Part shown: piece after piece, positions 1-7,084 of the stretch | How the letters are laid out: every line of letters begins with the position of its first letter | How positions within the stretch are numbered: position 1 is the first letter of the stretch | Source: an uncultured Ilyobacter sp. | GTDB taxonomy: Bacteria > Fusobacteriota > Fusobacteriia > Fusobacteriales > Fusobacteriaceae | NCBI RefSeq assembly: GCF_963668085.1 | Contig: NZ_OY764059.1 | Span: 1,922,001-1,986,000 of the forward strand | DNA length: 64,000 bases | Direction: 5' to 3' | Translations under genes and position numbers: made by a program | The notes under the pieces: model-generated | Databases searched by the model: none | What the model was told of the DNA's origin: nothing | What the model saw: the letters and a program-made list of their open reading frames with translations, nothing else

Positions 1-611
1 TTTTAAATTCAAAGGCAGCTTTTTACGGAGATTCCACAGTTGCTGCCATGGGGATATCTACTAGGGTTACAAGTGCAGTTCTCTATATCGTCATCGGATA
101 CAATCAAGGATTTATGCCAATTGCAGCTTATAATTACGGGGCAGAGAAATATGACCGTTTAAAATCTGCAATAAGAATATCCCTTATTAGACTGACAGTA
201 TTTTGCACCTTTGCTACTTTTATATTCATGTTTTTTACAGAAGATATATTGAGACTTTTCAGCAGTGACCCTGAGGTTATAGAAAGAGGTAAGGCAACCT
301 TAAGAGCAATGAGTATTTTGATCCCTACTCTGGGGTTTCAGCAGATATATGCTGTACTATATCAAGCACTTGGCAAGAGTGTGGGAGCCTTGGTACTTTC
401 AAGTGCCAGACAAGGTACATTTTTAATACTTGCACTTATGATTTTACCTTCACTTTTAAATTTTAGAGGCTTAATCTACTCACAGGCATCTGCAGATATT
501 TTTACCGTTATAACTACATTGATATTTGCCATAAAAATATCAAAAGAAATTAAAGACAAAGAAGACATTTATAAACCAAGTAATAATTTAGTTTTAGAAT
601 CCAACGGTTAA
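1..611 (+). CDS. MATE family efflux transporter, C-terminal part (5' truncated by window edge)
   Basis: The reading frame is open from the left edge (frame starting at base 3), before the first ATG at 48, so this is the end of a longer gene. The visible part gives about 200 residues with the MATE-type segment SKAAFYGDSTVAAMGISTR followed by several hydrophobic helices and a charged tail. MATE proteins are inner-membrane Na+ or H+ coupled exporters of drugs and cationic compounds; the substrate cannot be told from sequence. No obvious terminator precedes the repeat motif that starts about 20 bases after the stop. Family assignment is by sequence character and is fairly secure; the role is not. 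Confidence 0.85.
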   Translation, partial: LNSKAAFYGDSTVAAMGISTRVTSAVLYIVIGYNQGFMPIAAYNYGAEKYDRLKSAIRISLIRLTVFCTFATFIFMFFTEDILRLFSSDPEVIERGKATLRAMSILIPTLGFQQIYAVLYQALGKSVGALVLSSARQGTFLILALMILPSLLNFRGLIYSQASADIFTVITTLIFAIKISKEIKDKEDIYKPSNNLVLESNG

Positions 612-631
612 ATTAAAATCTATAGAAAAAT

Positions 632-681
632 ATCTTTCTAGAAAAGATAAAGTTCAGCTTTATTATGCCCTATAAAGATAT
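632..681 (+). promoter_or_regulatory. Copy 1 of a tandem structured RNA-like motif
   Basis: This 50-base element matches a second copy at 753-802 at 45 of 50 positions. It can fold as an outer stem (ATATCTTT at 630-637 with AAAGATAT at 674-681) enclosing a 6-bp hairpin ATAAAG-TTCAG-CTTTAT and an unpaired segment ending CCCTA. Two spaced copies upstream of a terminator and a transporter gene resemble tandem riboswitch aptamers. I do not recognise it as a known class; it could also be a pair of protein-binding sites. Confidence 0.4.
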
Positions 682-752
682 TGTATAAATATGAGATTTA
701 TAGTAAAATTTGCTAATATTTTTAAACAAATAGAATATTTCAAGTAAAGGGC

Positions 753-802
753 ATCTTTCTAGAAAAGATAAAGTCTAGCTTTATTATACCCTAAGAAGAT
801 AT
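753..802 (+). promoter_or_regulatory. Copy 2 of the tandem structured RNA-like motif
   Basis: Second copy, 121 bases after the first. The inner hairpin ATAAAG-TCTAG-CTTTAT is kept while its loop differs (TTCAG against TCTAG), and the outer stem is retained as ATCTT with AAGAT. A GGG just upstream could pair with the CCC near the 3' end. The copy abuts the terminator at 803-858, as an aptamer abuts its expression platform. Between the copies a TTGTAT-17-TAAAAT pair could also be a promoter. Confidence 0.4.
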
Positions 803-858
803 AAAGTCGTTTTACTTTCATTGAATTTCAAATGGGAGTATTGCGACTTTTTTTATTT
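803..858 (+). terminator. Intrinsic terminator or attenuator ahead of the NhaC-type operon
   Basis: AAAGTCG (803-809) pairs with CGACTTT (844-850), extended inside by ACTTTCAT with ATGGGAGT, and is followed by TTTTATTT. It lies between the tandem motif and the start at 992, so it may either end the MATE transcript or act as the switchable terminator of a leader. Confidence 0.6.
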
Positions 859-991
859 AAAAATTTTATAAATCCGGGACTATTTCTACCAATTCATAAT
901 TCTATTCCTTTCTAGGCTCATCAATCCTGACTTAGTCCTTAAAATAAAATAGGTCATTTTTAACTATTATTAAAAATTGGAGGGGATCAAA

Positions 992-2419
992 ATGGAAAAA
1001 GAGAGAAATAATAAACCAACATTAAAAGAAGCGGTTTTAGGCTTTATCATAACAATGGGAGTTATCGTATTAGGTTTGAGAATGAAGGCAGGAATGGAGA
1101 TGCCTTTGATGCTAGGAGCAATTACAGCTGCAATGGTGTCACTTTATCTGGGAAATAAGTGGAATGATATCCAGGACAGTATAGTTGATGGTATAGCCAA
1201 TACTGCAGTTACTAACATAATCCTTATCTTCTCAGGTATCTTGGTAGGAGTTTGGATTTTAGGAGGGGCTGTCCCAACTCTCATTTATTACGGTATTCAA
1301 CTTATATCACCGAAATTTTTTCTTCCAATCACATTTTTACTGGCATGCCTAACCTCTGTTGCCACAGGAACATCTTTTGGAACAATAGCTACCATAGGTG
1401 TAGGTTCTTTGGGAATAGGAACAGGACTTGGTATTCCAACTGCAATGACTATAGGAGCTGTTGTTTCAGGATCATTTTTCGGAGATAAAATGTCACCTAT
1501 ATCTGACACTACAAATATAGCTCCGGCAATGGCAGGAGGAGATCTATTTGAACACATCGGTTCTATGCTTTGGACAACTATTCCAGCAGCAATAGTCGCG
1601 GCAGTTGCCTATACTTTCCTAGGATTAAAGCATTCCGGTGGAAATATCGACTATGAACTGATAAATCAAATTTCAGCAACACTGGATAATAATTTTAACA
1701 TTTCATTATTAACTTTACTTCCTTTTGTTCTGTTGCTTATTTTATCCATAAAAAAAGTTCCAGGTATAATCACCTTAGCAGTAGTATCTGCCTTTAGTTA
1801 TCTCTGTGCTATATTTACTCAAGGAGTAACATTTAGAGAACTTATGAAAGCTTCAGTTTCAGGATACAAATCACAGACAGGTATGGAACTTATCGACAAG
1901 ATACTCTCTAGAGGAGGTATCTCTATGCTGATGGGAGTTATAGTTCTTATCATAATATCCACATCAATCGGAGGTATACTCGAAAGATCTAAAATACTTC
2001 AGGTAATAGTTGAGGCTATGCTAAAAAAAGTAAAAACTCATACAGGTTTAATTCTTTCAACTATGTTGTCTTGCTATGCTGTTGTCGGAGCTACGGGAAA
2101 TATGGTGGTAGGTATGATCCTTCCAGGAAGAACATTTAGACCGGCTTATGAAAAAATGGATGTTCATTCAAAAGTTCTTTCGAGAACCTTAGAAGATGTA
2201 TGCACACTTGGAAACTCTATTATACCTTGGGGAGGAGCGGCTCTCTTTATTCAGGGGGTATTTGGAACAGACCTTAGCTATATACCCTATGCAATTTTAA
2301 ATTACACTGTTCCTCTTTTCTCTATTATACTTGCAGTTACAGGTATAGGGGTTTGGAACAGAGAAGGTACCCCTGTTAATGAATTAAAAACTACAGCTAT
2401 ATTAGAAACAGAACATTAA
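992..2419 (+). CDS. NhaC-family Na+/H+ antiporter-type carrier
   Basis: A 475-residue polytopic inner-membrane protein of the NhaC family. Two family blocks are clear: GTSFGTIATIGVGSLGIGTG followed by SGSFFGDKMSPISDTTNIA, the conserved Asp-rich region of NhaC/MleN carriers, and a second half containing GATGNMVVGMI. The start is ATG at 992, with GGAGGGG at 979-985; an in-frame TTG at 977 overlaps that ribosome-binding site and is unlikely. NhaC relatives include amino-acid and hydroxyacid exchangers as well as Na+/H+ antiporters. The next two genes, 33 and 32 bases apart, encode an aminotransferase and a D-2-hydroxyacid dehydrogenase, which suggests an amino acid or hydroxyacid substrate rather than simple Na+ export. 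That is inference. Confidence 0.85.
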   Translation: MEKERNNKPTLKEAVLGFIITMGVIVLGLRMKAGMEMPLMLGAITAAMVSLYLGNKWNDIQDSIVDGIANTAVTNIILIFSGILVGVWILGGAVPTLIYYGIQLISPKFFLPITFLLACLTSVATGTSFGTIATIGVGSLGIGTGLGIPTAMTIGAVVSGSFFGDKMSPISDTTNIAPAMAGGDLFEHIGSMLWTTIPAAIVAAVAYTFLGLKHSGGNIDYELINQISATLDNNFNISLLTLLPFVLLLILSIKKVPGIITLAVVSAFSYLCAIFTQGVTFRELMKASVSGYKSQTGMELIDKILSRGGISMLMGVIVLIIISTSIGGILERSKILQVIVEAMLKKVKTHTGLILSTMLSCYAVVGATGNMVVGMILPGRTFRPAYEKMDVHSKVLSRTLEDVCTLGNSIIPWGGAALFIQGVFGTDLSYIPYAILNYTVPLFSIILAVTGIGVWNREGTPVNELKTTAILETEH

Positions 2420-2452
2420 AATATAATGTAAGGTAAAAAAGGAGATAAAATT

Positions 2453-3544
2453 ATGGATGGAATTATTTTAAGAGAAGAACTTGAAAATATAAGAGGTTAT
2501 ATTCCCGGTAGATCAATAGAAGAAGTTCAAGAAGAATACGGTTTAAGTGATATTGTTAAACTAGCTTCAAATGAAAACCCTATGCCTCCATCACCAAAGG
2601 TATTAGAAGCTATCCAAAAAGCTGCTTTGGATATAAATATTTATCCCGATGCACTTGGAGATGCACTTAGAAAAAAACTATCTGAAAAATACGGTGTAGA
2701 AGCTGAAAATATAGTTGTAGGAAACGGCGGAATGGAAGTTATACTAGCCATGGCAGGTACAATAATAACTAAAGGTGACGAGATCATAATGCCTGCAACA
2801 ACATTCCCGGGATTTGGATTTAAATCCAGTTTACTTGGGGGTAAATTAGTCAAAGTACCCTTAAATAAATATGACTTCGATCTAGATAAAATGCTTGAAT
2901 CTATAACGGAAAAAACAAAAGTAATATATATTTGTAACCCAAATAATCCAACGGGAAAAATTATACCAAAAGATAAATTAAAAGAATTTATTGATAAGGT
3001 ACCAAAAAATATAGTTGTATTTATTGATGAAGCTTATTATTATTACGGGGTAAAAAATTCTGAATATTTAGATTCAGTAAGACTTCTTAAAGACAGAGAA
3101 AATCTTATTATATTAAGAAGTTTTTCAAAATCTTCAGGGCTTGCAGGATTGAGAGTAGGATTTGGACTTACAAATAAAAAACTTGCAGCAAATTTCAGAA
3201 AAGCACTGGGACCTTTCACCGTCAATAAACTGGCTCAGGCAGCTGCTATAACAGCTTTAGACGATGAAGAATATTTAGAAAAAACAGTTGAATTAAATTA
3301 TAAATCCTTAGGAATAATGGAGGATTTTTTCAAAAAAAATAATCTGGAATTCATCGAATCCAATGCCAATTTTATATTTGTAAATGTGAAACAACATTCA
3401 AAAATAGTTTTTCATGAACTTATGAAAAGAGGAGTTATTATAAGGCCAGGATTCCAGTGGGGATGGGATAATTGGATCAGAGTGAGTACAGGTACAGAAG
3501 AAGAGACTCATATATTTATAGAAAAATTAAAAGAGATTTTATAA
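2453..3544 (+). CDS. HisC-like class I/II pyridoxal-phosphate aminotransferase
   Basis: A 363-residue fold-type I aminotransferase of normal HisC length. Visible motifs are KLASNENPMPPSP near residue 36, NPNNPTGKI, the Asp-Glu-Ala of the cofactor site (DEAYYYYG), and the PLP lysine in RSFSKSSGLAGLRVGF (Lys226). The C-terminal Arg that binds the substrate carboxylate is in WIRVSTGT. Family members act in histidine synthesis or on aromatic and other amino acids. No other his genes are nearby; the gene sits between a carrier and a D-2-hydroxyacid dehydrogenase, so a catabolic role converting an imported amino acid to its 2-oxo acid is more likely than histidinol-phosphate transamination. A good RBS (AAAGGAG) precedes the ATG. 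Confidence 0.85.
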   Translation: MDGIILREELENIRGYIPGRSIEEVQEEYGLSDIVKLASNENPMPPSPKVLEAIQKAALDINIYPDALGDALRKKLSEKYGVEAENIVVGNGGMEVILAMAGTIITKGDEIIMPATTFPGFGFKSSLLGGKLVKVPLNKYDFDLDKMLESITEKTKVIYICNPNNPTGKIIPKDKLKEFIDKVPKNIVVFIDEAYYYYGVKNSEYLDSVRLLKDRENLIILRSFSKSSGLAGLRVGFGLTNKKLAANFRKALGPFTVNKLAQAAAITALDDEEYLEKTVELNYKSLGIMEDFFKKNNLEFIESNANFIFVNVKQHSKIVFHELMKRGVIIRPGFQWGWDNWIRVSTGTEEETHIFIEKLKEIL

Positions 3545-3576
3545 ATAATACTTAAAATCAGAGTTGGGAGAAAATA

Positions 3577-4560
3577 ATGAAGATAATAGCTTTTGTTGTA
3601 AGGGATGACGAATTAGAAGCCTTTGATAAGTTTTCCAAGGAATTTGATATTCAGGTTGTTCTAAAAAAAGAAATACTGACCCTTGAAAACATTGACAGTA
3701 TAAAGGGCTATGACGGAGTTTCTATAACTGGAAAATGTAAGCTTAATAAAGAAATTTTAGATAAGTTTATAGAATATGAAATTAAATTTATTACAACTAG
3801 AACTGTGGGATATGATAATGTAGATATCGATTATGCCAAAAAATTAGGCATAAAATTTAGCAATGTTTCTTATTCACCTGATTCAGTAGGTGAATTTACA
3901 GTGATGTCCATATTGAGCCTTTTAAAAAAATTACCTTATTCCAGAACAAAAATGGACTCTAATAATTTCACCCTGTCTGGTTTACAGGGAAAGGAATTAA
4001 AAAGTCAGACAGTGGGAATAATAGGCACCGGTAAAATAGGTCAAAGTGTCATCAGAAGCCTAAGTGGTTTCAGATGTAAGATTATCGGCTATGACCCCTA
4101 CCCTTGTGAAGATATGAAAGATTTGATTGATTATGTAAGCTACGATGAGTTGATTTCTAACTCTGACGTAATAAGTCTCCACCTCCCTCTTACAAAAGAT
4201 AATTATCATATGTTCAACAAAGAGGCTTTTGAAAAAATGAAAGATGAAGTTCTAATTATAAACAATGCCAGAGGAGATTTGGTAAATACAAAGGATTTAA
4301 TTTGGGCCCTTGAAAACAACGTAATTTCAGGAGCTGCAGTAGATGTAATTGAATACGAAACTGAGTTTTTTAGAAGGGATTTTTCTTCAAAAGAATTATC
4401 TCATGAAGAACTGAAGAAGCTGAAAGAGATGCCCAATGTACAGGTCACAGCACACCATGCTTTTTTCACAAAAGAGGTTGTTTCAGATATTGTAGAGGGT
4501 TCTCTCAAAAATCTAAAATCACTCCATACTACGGGAATTTCAGAAAATGCAGTATGCTAA
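3577..4560 (+). CDS. D-2-hydroxyacid dehydrogenase (D-lactate dehydrogenase family)
   Basis: A cytosolic NAD-dependent enzyme of 327 residues reducing 2-oxo acids to D-2-hydroxy acids. It shows TTRTVGYDNVDIDYAKKLGI, the Rossmann GxGxxG in GIIGTGKIGQSV, the catalytic Arg region NNARGDLVNT, the Glu region AVDVIEYETE, and a His in VTAHHAFFT near the C terminus, so the Arg-Glu-His set appears complete. It ends the three-gene operon and is followed at once by a terminator. With the preceding aminotransferase it would make a 2-hydroxy acid from an amino acid and reoxidise NADH, as in reductive amino-acid fermentation. Substrate chain is unknown: lactate, phenyllactate and similar are all possible. 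Confidence 0.85.
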   Translation: MKIIAFVVRDDELEAFDKFSKEFDIQVVLKKEILTLENIDSIKGYDGVSITGKCKLNKEILDKFIEYEIKFITTRTVGYDNVDIDYAKKLGIKFSNVSYSPDSVGEFTVMSILSLLKKLPYSRTKMDSNNFTLSGLQGKELKSQTVGIIGTGKIGQSVIRSLSGFRCKIIGYDPYPCEDMKDLIDYVSYDELISNSDVISLHLPLTKDNYHMFNKEAFEKMKDEVLIINNARGDLVNTKDLIWALENNVISGAAVDVIEYETEFFRRDFSSKELSHEELKKLKEMPNVQVTAHHAFFTKEVVSDIVEGSLKNLKSLHTTGISENAVC

Positions 4561-4577
4561 ATTTATTTAATATACTT

Positions 4578-4613
4578 GATAAAAATCCGGGGTTTAAACC
4601 CCGGATTTTTATC
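4578..4613. terminator. Bidirectional terminator between the dehydrogenase gene and thrS
   Basis: A perfect 36-base palindrome with an 18-bp arm rich in GC at the top (CCGGGGTTT/AAACCCCGG) and A/T runs at both ends. It serves the plus-strand operon ending at 4560 and minus-strand thrS ending at 4615. Confidence 0.9.
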
Positions 4614-4614
4614 A

Positions 4615-6537
4615 TTATTTATTTTCATAAAATTTTATTTTAGACTCGCCTTTTATCATCTTTACAAAGTCATCTAATTTCATAGATTCTTGATCTTTAG
4701 ACCCAAATCTTCTTACGTTTACCTCTCTATTGGCAACCTCGTCTTTCCCAAGGATTACCTGTACAGGAACCTTAAACTTTCCATTGGCTTCTCTTATTTT
4801 GTACCCTATACTTTCAGTTCTGCTGTCTAGCTCTACCCTTATCTCTTCTTCCTGAAGTTTAGCCATTATCTCCTTGGCATACGGCACTACCTCGTCGTTT
4901 ATTGTGAGAATTTTTACCTGTGTAGGTGCTATCCATAAAGGGAAGGCCCCTGCATAGTGCTCTATAAGTATTCCTATAAATCTTTCTATAGAACCATAGA
5001 CAACCCTGTGAATCATTACCGGTCTATGTTTTTCTCCATCTTCCCCGATATAGTTTATATCAAACCTGTCTGGAAGGTTGAAGTCTAACTGTATAGTTCC
5101 ACACTGCCAAGTTCTGCCGATTGCATCCTTGATTTTAAAGTCTAACTTAGGACCATAGAATGCACCGTCTCCTGGATTAATTTTATACTCTTTACCCAGT
5201 CTTTTCATGGCACCCTCTAGTGCAGCTTCTGCCTTTTCCCATATATCATCAGAACCTATTGCTTTTTCAGGTTTTGTAGAAAGCTCTATGTTGTATTCAA
5301 ATCCAAATAAACCACTGTAAAATTTGTCTATCAGTTCTATTACCCCTATAATCTCATCTTCTATCTGCTCAGGAGTCATAAATATATGTGCATCGTCCTG
5401 GGTAAATGATCTTACCCTCATAAGGCCGTGAAGCGCCCCTGAGAACTCATGTCTATGAACTGTCCCTAGTTCACCTGCCCTTATTGGCAGATCCTTGTAA
5501 GAATGCATCTCCTGCTTATATGCAAGGACTCCTCCTGGGCAGTTCATTGGTTTTATGGCAAACTCAGTTTCGTCTATCTCAGAAGTATACATGTTCTCTC
5601 TATAATTGTACCAGTGACCAGATGTTTCCCACAGCTCTTTATTTAACATGATAGGGGTCATTATCTGCTCATATCCTGCCTTAGTATGTTCTTTTCTCCA
5701 AAGGTCTATCAAAATGTTTCTTATAACCATACCTTTTGGCATAAAGAAAGGGAAGCCCGGACCATATTCACTCATGAAAAACAGTCCAAGTTCTTTTCCT
5801 ATTTTTCTGTGGTCTCTTTTTTCAGCTTCTTCAAGAAATTTCAGGTGAGCCTTAAGCTTCTTTTCATCAGAAAATGCAAATCCGTAGATTCTCTGAAGCA
5901 TTTTATTTTTAGAGTCACCTCTCCAGTATGCTCCTGCTAGAGATTTTAGTTTAAATGCCTTTATATACTTTGTAGAAGGTACGTGTGGTCCTCTGCAAAG
6001 GTCCATAAATTCTCCCTGCTTATAGAAAGAAAGCATCTCTCCCTTGGCAATATCTGTTATTATCTCAACCTTATAATTTTCTCCTAGTTCCTCAAAATGC
6101 TTTATGGCATCTTCTCTAGACATCTCTATTCTTTCGACTTTTATATCTTCCTTGACGATTTTTTTCATTTCAGCTTCGATCTTCACAAGATCTTCCTCTG
6201 TAAACTGCTCTTTAGGGTCAAAGTCATAATAGTAACCATTTTCTATTGCAGGTCCGATGGCAACCTTTGTTTCTGGAAAAAGTCTTATAACAGCCTGAGC
6301 CATAAGGTGGGCTGCAGAGTGTCTTATTACCTCTTCTCCCTCTTCTGTATCTGGAGTCACAAGTTCTACTTCCGCATCTTTATCTGCGATATATCTCATG
6401 TCCACATATTCTCCGTCTAGCTTAGCTGCAATTGCCTTTTTTGCAAGGGAATTACTTATACTCTTGGCAACTTCAAACATATTTGGAGCATGGTCAAATT
6501 CTTTTATATCTCCACTTGGAAGTGTTATCTTCACCAT
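4615..6537 (-). CDS. thrS: Threonine--tRNA ligase
   Basis: A 640-residue class II synthetase charging tRNA-Thr, full length for bacterial ThrRS. Domains in order: TGS (about 1-60), the editing/SAD domain with HSAAHLMAQ (His73, His77), the catalytic core with MNCPGG and the motif 2 region TVHRHEFSGALHGLMRVR, and the C-terminal anticodon-binding domain starting around APTQVKIL. The zinc-binding Cys of NCPGG is present. It is transcribed alone, from a promoter about 260 bases upstream, through a leader that encodes a Thr-rich peptide and a terminator. Start ATG has a good RBS (AAGGAGAG). Confidence 0.98.
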   Translation of the reverse strand: MVKITLPSGDIKEFDHAPNMFEVAKSISNSLAKKAIAAKLDGEYVDMRYIADKDAEVELVTPDTEEGEEVIRHSAAHLMAQAVIRLFPETKVAIGPAIENGYYYDFDPKEQFTEEDLVKIEAEMKKIVKEDIKVERIEMSREDAIKHFEELGENYKVEIITDIAKGEMLSFYKQGEFMDLCRGPHVPSTKYIKAFKLKSLAGAYWRGDSKNKMLQRIYGFAFSDEKKLKAHLKFLEEAEKRDHRKIGKELGLFFMSEYGPGFPFFMPKGMVIRNILIDLWRKEHTKAGYEQIMTPIMLNKELWETSGHWYNYRENMYTSEIDETEFAIKPMNCPGGVLAYKQEMHSYKDLPIRAGELGTVHRHEFSGALHGLMRVRSFTQDDAHIFMTPEQIEDEIIGVIELIDKFYSGLFGFEYNIELSTKPEKAIGSDDIWEKAEAALEGAMKRLGKEYKINPGDGAFYGPKLDFKIKDAIGRTWQCGTIQLDFNLPDRFDINYIGEDGEKHRPVMIHRVVYGSIERFIGILIEHYAGAFPLWIAPTQVKILTINDEVVPYAKEIMAKLQEEEIRVELDSRTESIGYKIREANGKFKVPVQVILGKDEVANREVNVRRFGSKDQESMKLDDFVKMIKGESKIKFYENK

Positions 6538-6594
6538 AATAATCTCTCCTTTTCTATCTTTAATTTTTTATTAAACTTCTCAAAATAATATCCA

Positions 6595-6628
6595 GTAAAA
6601 AAGACCACCTGGTTTTGTCCAGATGGCC
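6595..6628 (-). terminator. Attenuator terminator in the thrS leader
   Basis: On the minus strand GGCCATCTGG pairs with CCAGGTGGTC around an ACAAAA loop, followed by six T. It lies about 60 bases before the thrS start and after the Thr-rich leader peptide, so it is placed to cut thrS transcription when threonyl-tRNA is plentiful. A small upstream hairpin (ATCTTA-GAAGT-TAAGAT) lies between it and the leader ORF. Confidence 0.8.
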
Positions 6629-6689
6629 TTTCTATCTTAACTTCTAAGATTTCCCCACATAGACACTCACCATTTTAATAATACAACAC

Positions 6690-6717
6690 GGGCTCGTATC
6701 CTCAAAGATACAAACCC
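6690..6717 (-). promoter_or_regulatory. Strong leader hairpin following the thrS leader peptide
   Basis: An 11-bp stem (with three G-T wobbles... two or three in the upper half) and a 6-base loop, starting directly after the stop codon of the leader peptide. A ribosome resting on the stop codon would cover its 5' arm, while a ribosome stalled on the Thr codons would leave it free, so it is a candidate control element of the attenuator. The exact pairing scheme is inference. Confidence 0.6.
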
Positions 6718-6768
6718 TTATTTGTTGGTCAATGTGGTTGTTGTGTCAAAAAATACACCGTACAACAT
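6718..6768 (-). CDS. Threonine-rich leader peptide of thrS (attenuator)
   Basis: A short frame with its own ribosome-binding site (AGGAGAG, 7 bases before ATG) encodes MLYGVFFDTTTTLTNK and a TAA stop. Five of 16 codons are Thr: ACA ACA ACC ACA, then Leu, then ACC. It lies between a strong promoter (6800-6828) and a terminator (6595-6628) upstream of thrS. This is the classic layout of ribosome-mediated transcription attenuation, with slow decoding of Thr codons signalling low charged tRNA-Thr. No T-box consensus is seen in the leader, which supports this mechanism over a T-box. Confidence 0.8.
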   Translation of the reverse strand: MLYGVFFDTTTTLTNK

Positions 6769-6799
6769 AGAAATCTCTCCTAATATTACCTTTTTAAAA

Positions 6800-6828
6800 A
6801 TAATATCAAAAACTACCTATTCTGTCAA
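6800..6828 (-). promoter_or_regulatory. thrS promoter
   Basis: On the minus strand TTGACA (6828-6823), a 17-base spacer and TATTAT (6805-6800). Transcription would start near 6793, giving a leader of about 255 bases that contains the Thr peptide and attenuator. Confidence 0.75.
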
Positions 6829-6897
6829 ATTTTTCCACGTGAAACTTGAAAAAATACACCATCTTAAAAGCTCTAAAAAAATAACTCTGAAGTCTTT

Positions 6898-6998
6898 TTT
6901 TGTCACGAATTACACATATAGATACGAATAAGAAAATAAATCAGAAGTCTTAATTATCTCATTATTCTTTATTTTGTTCGTGTTTATTCGTGACAAAA
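6898..6998. repeat. Inverted repeat with 13-bp arms upstream of the thrS promoter
   Basis: TTTTGTCACGAAT (6898-6910) is exactly repeated in inverted form at 6986-6998, 75 bases apart. Related CACGAA words occur inside the second arm's flank. No T run follows in a useful place, so a regulator-binding pair is as likely as an RNA hairpin. The surrounding 6829-7084 stretch holds no gene that I can see. Confidence 0.5.
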
Positions 6999-7084
6999 TC
7001 TTTTAACCTTTTATTAACTATATTCATCTGATTCAATATTTTTATTTCAATTTTTAAATGACATCATAGAATCATTGAAATTAA

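Noticed and set aside
632..802. CRISPR repeats
   Set aside because: Only two imperfect copies 121 bases apart, internal symmetry unlike CRISPR repeats, and no cas genes.
632..802. PreQ1 or purine riboswitch
   Set aside because: The CTAGC and CCCTA words recall preQ1-I, but the expected A-rich 3' pseudoknot strand and stem order are missing; purine riboswitch core motifs are absent.
977..991. TTG at 977 as the start of the NhaC-type gene
   Set aside because: It overlaps the GGAGGGG ribosome-binding site, which is correctly spaced for the ATG at 992.
6541..6793. T-box leader for thrS
   Set aside because: No TGGNACC antiterminator element or AGGGTGG-type motif is visible; a Thr-codon leader peptide explains the leader better.
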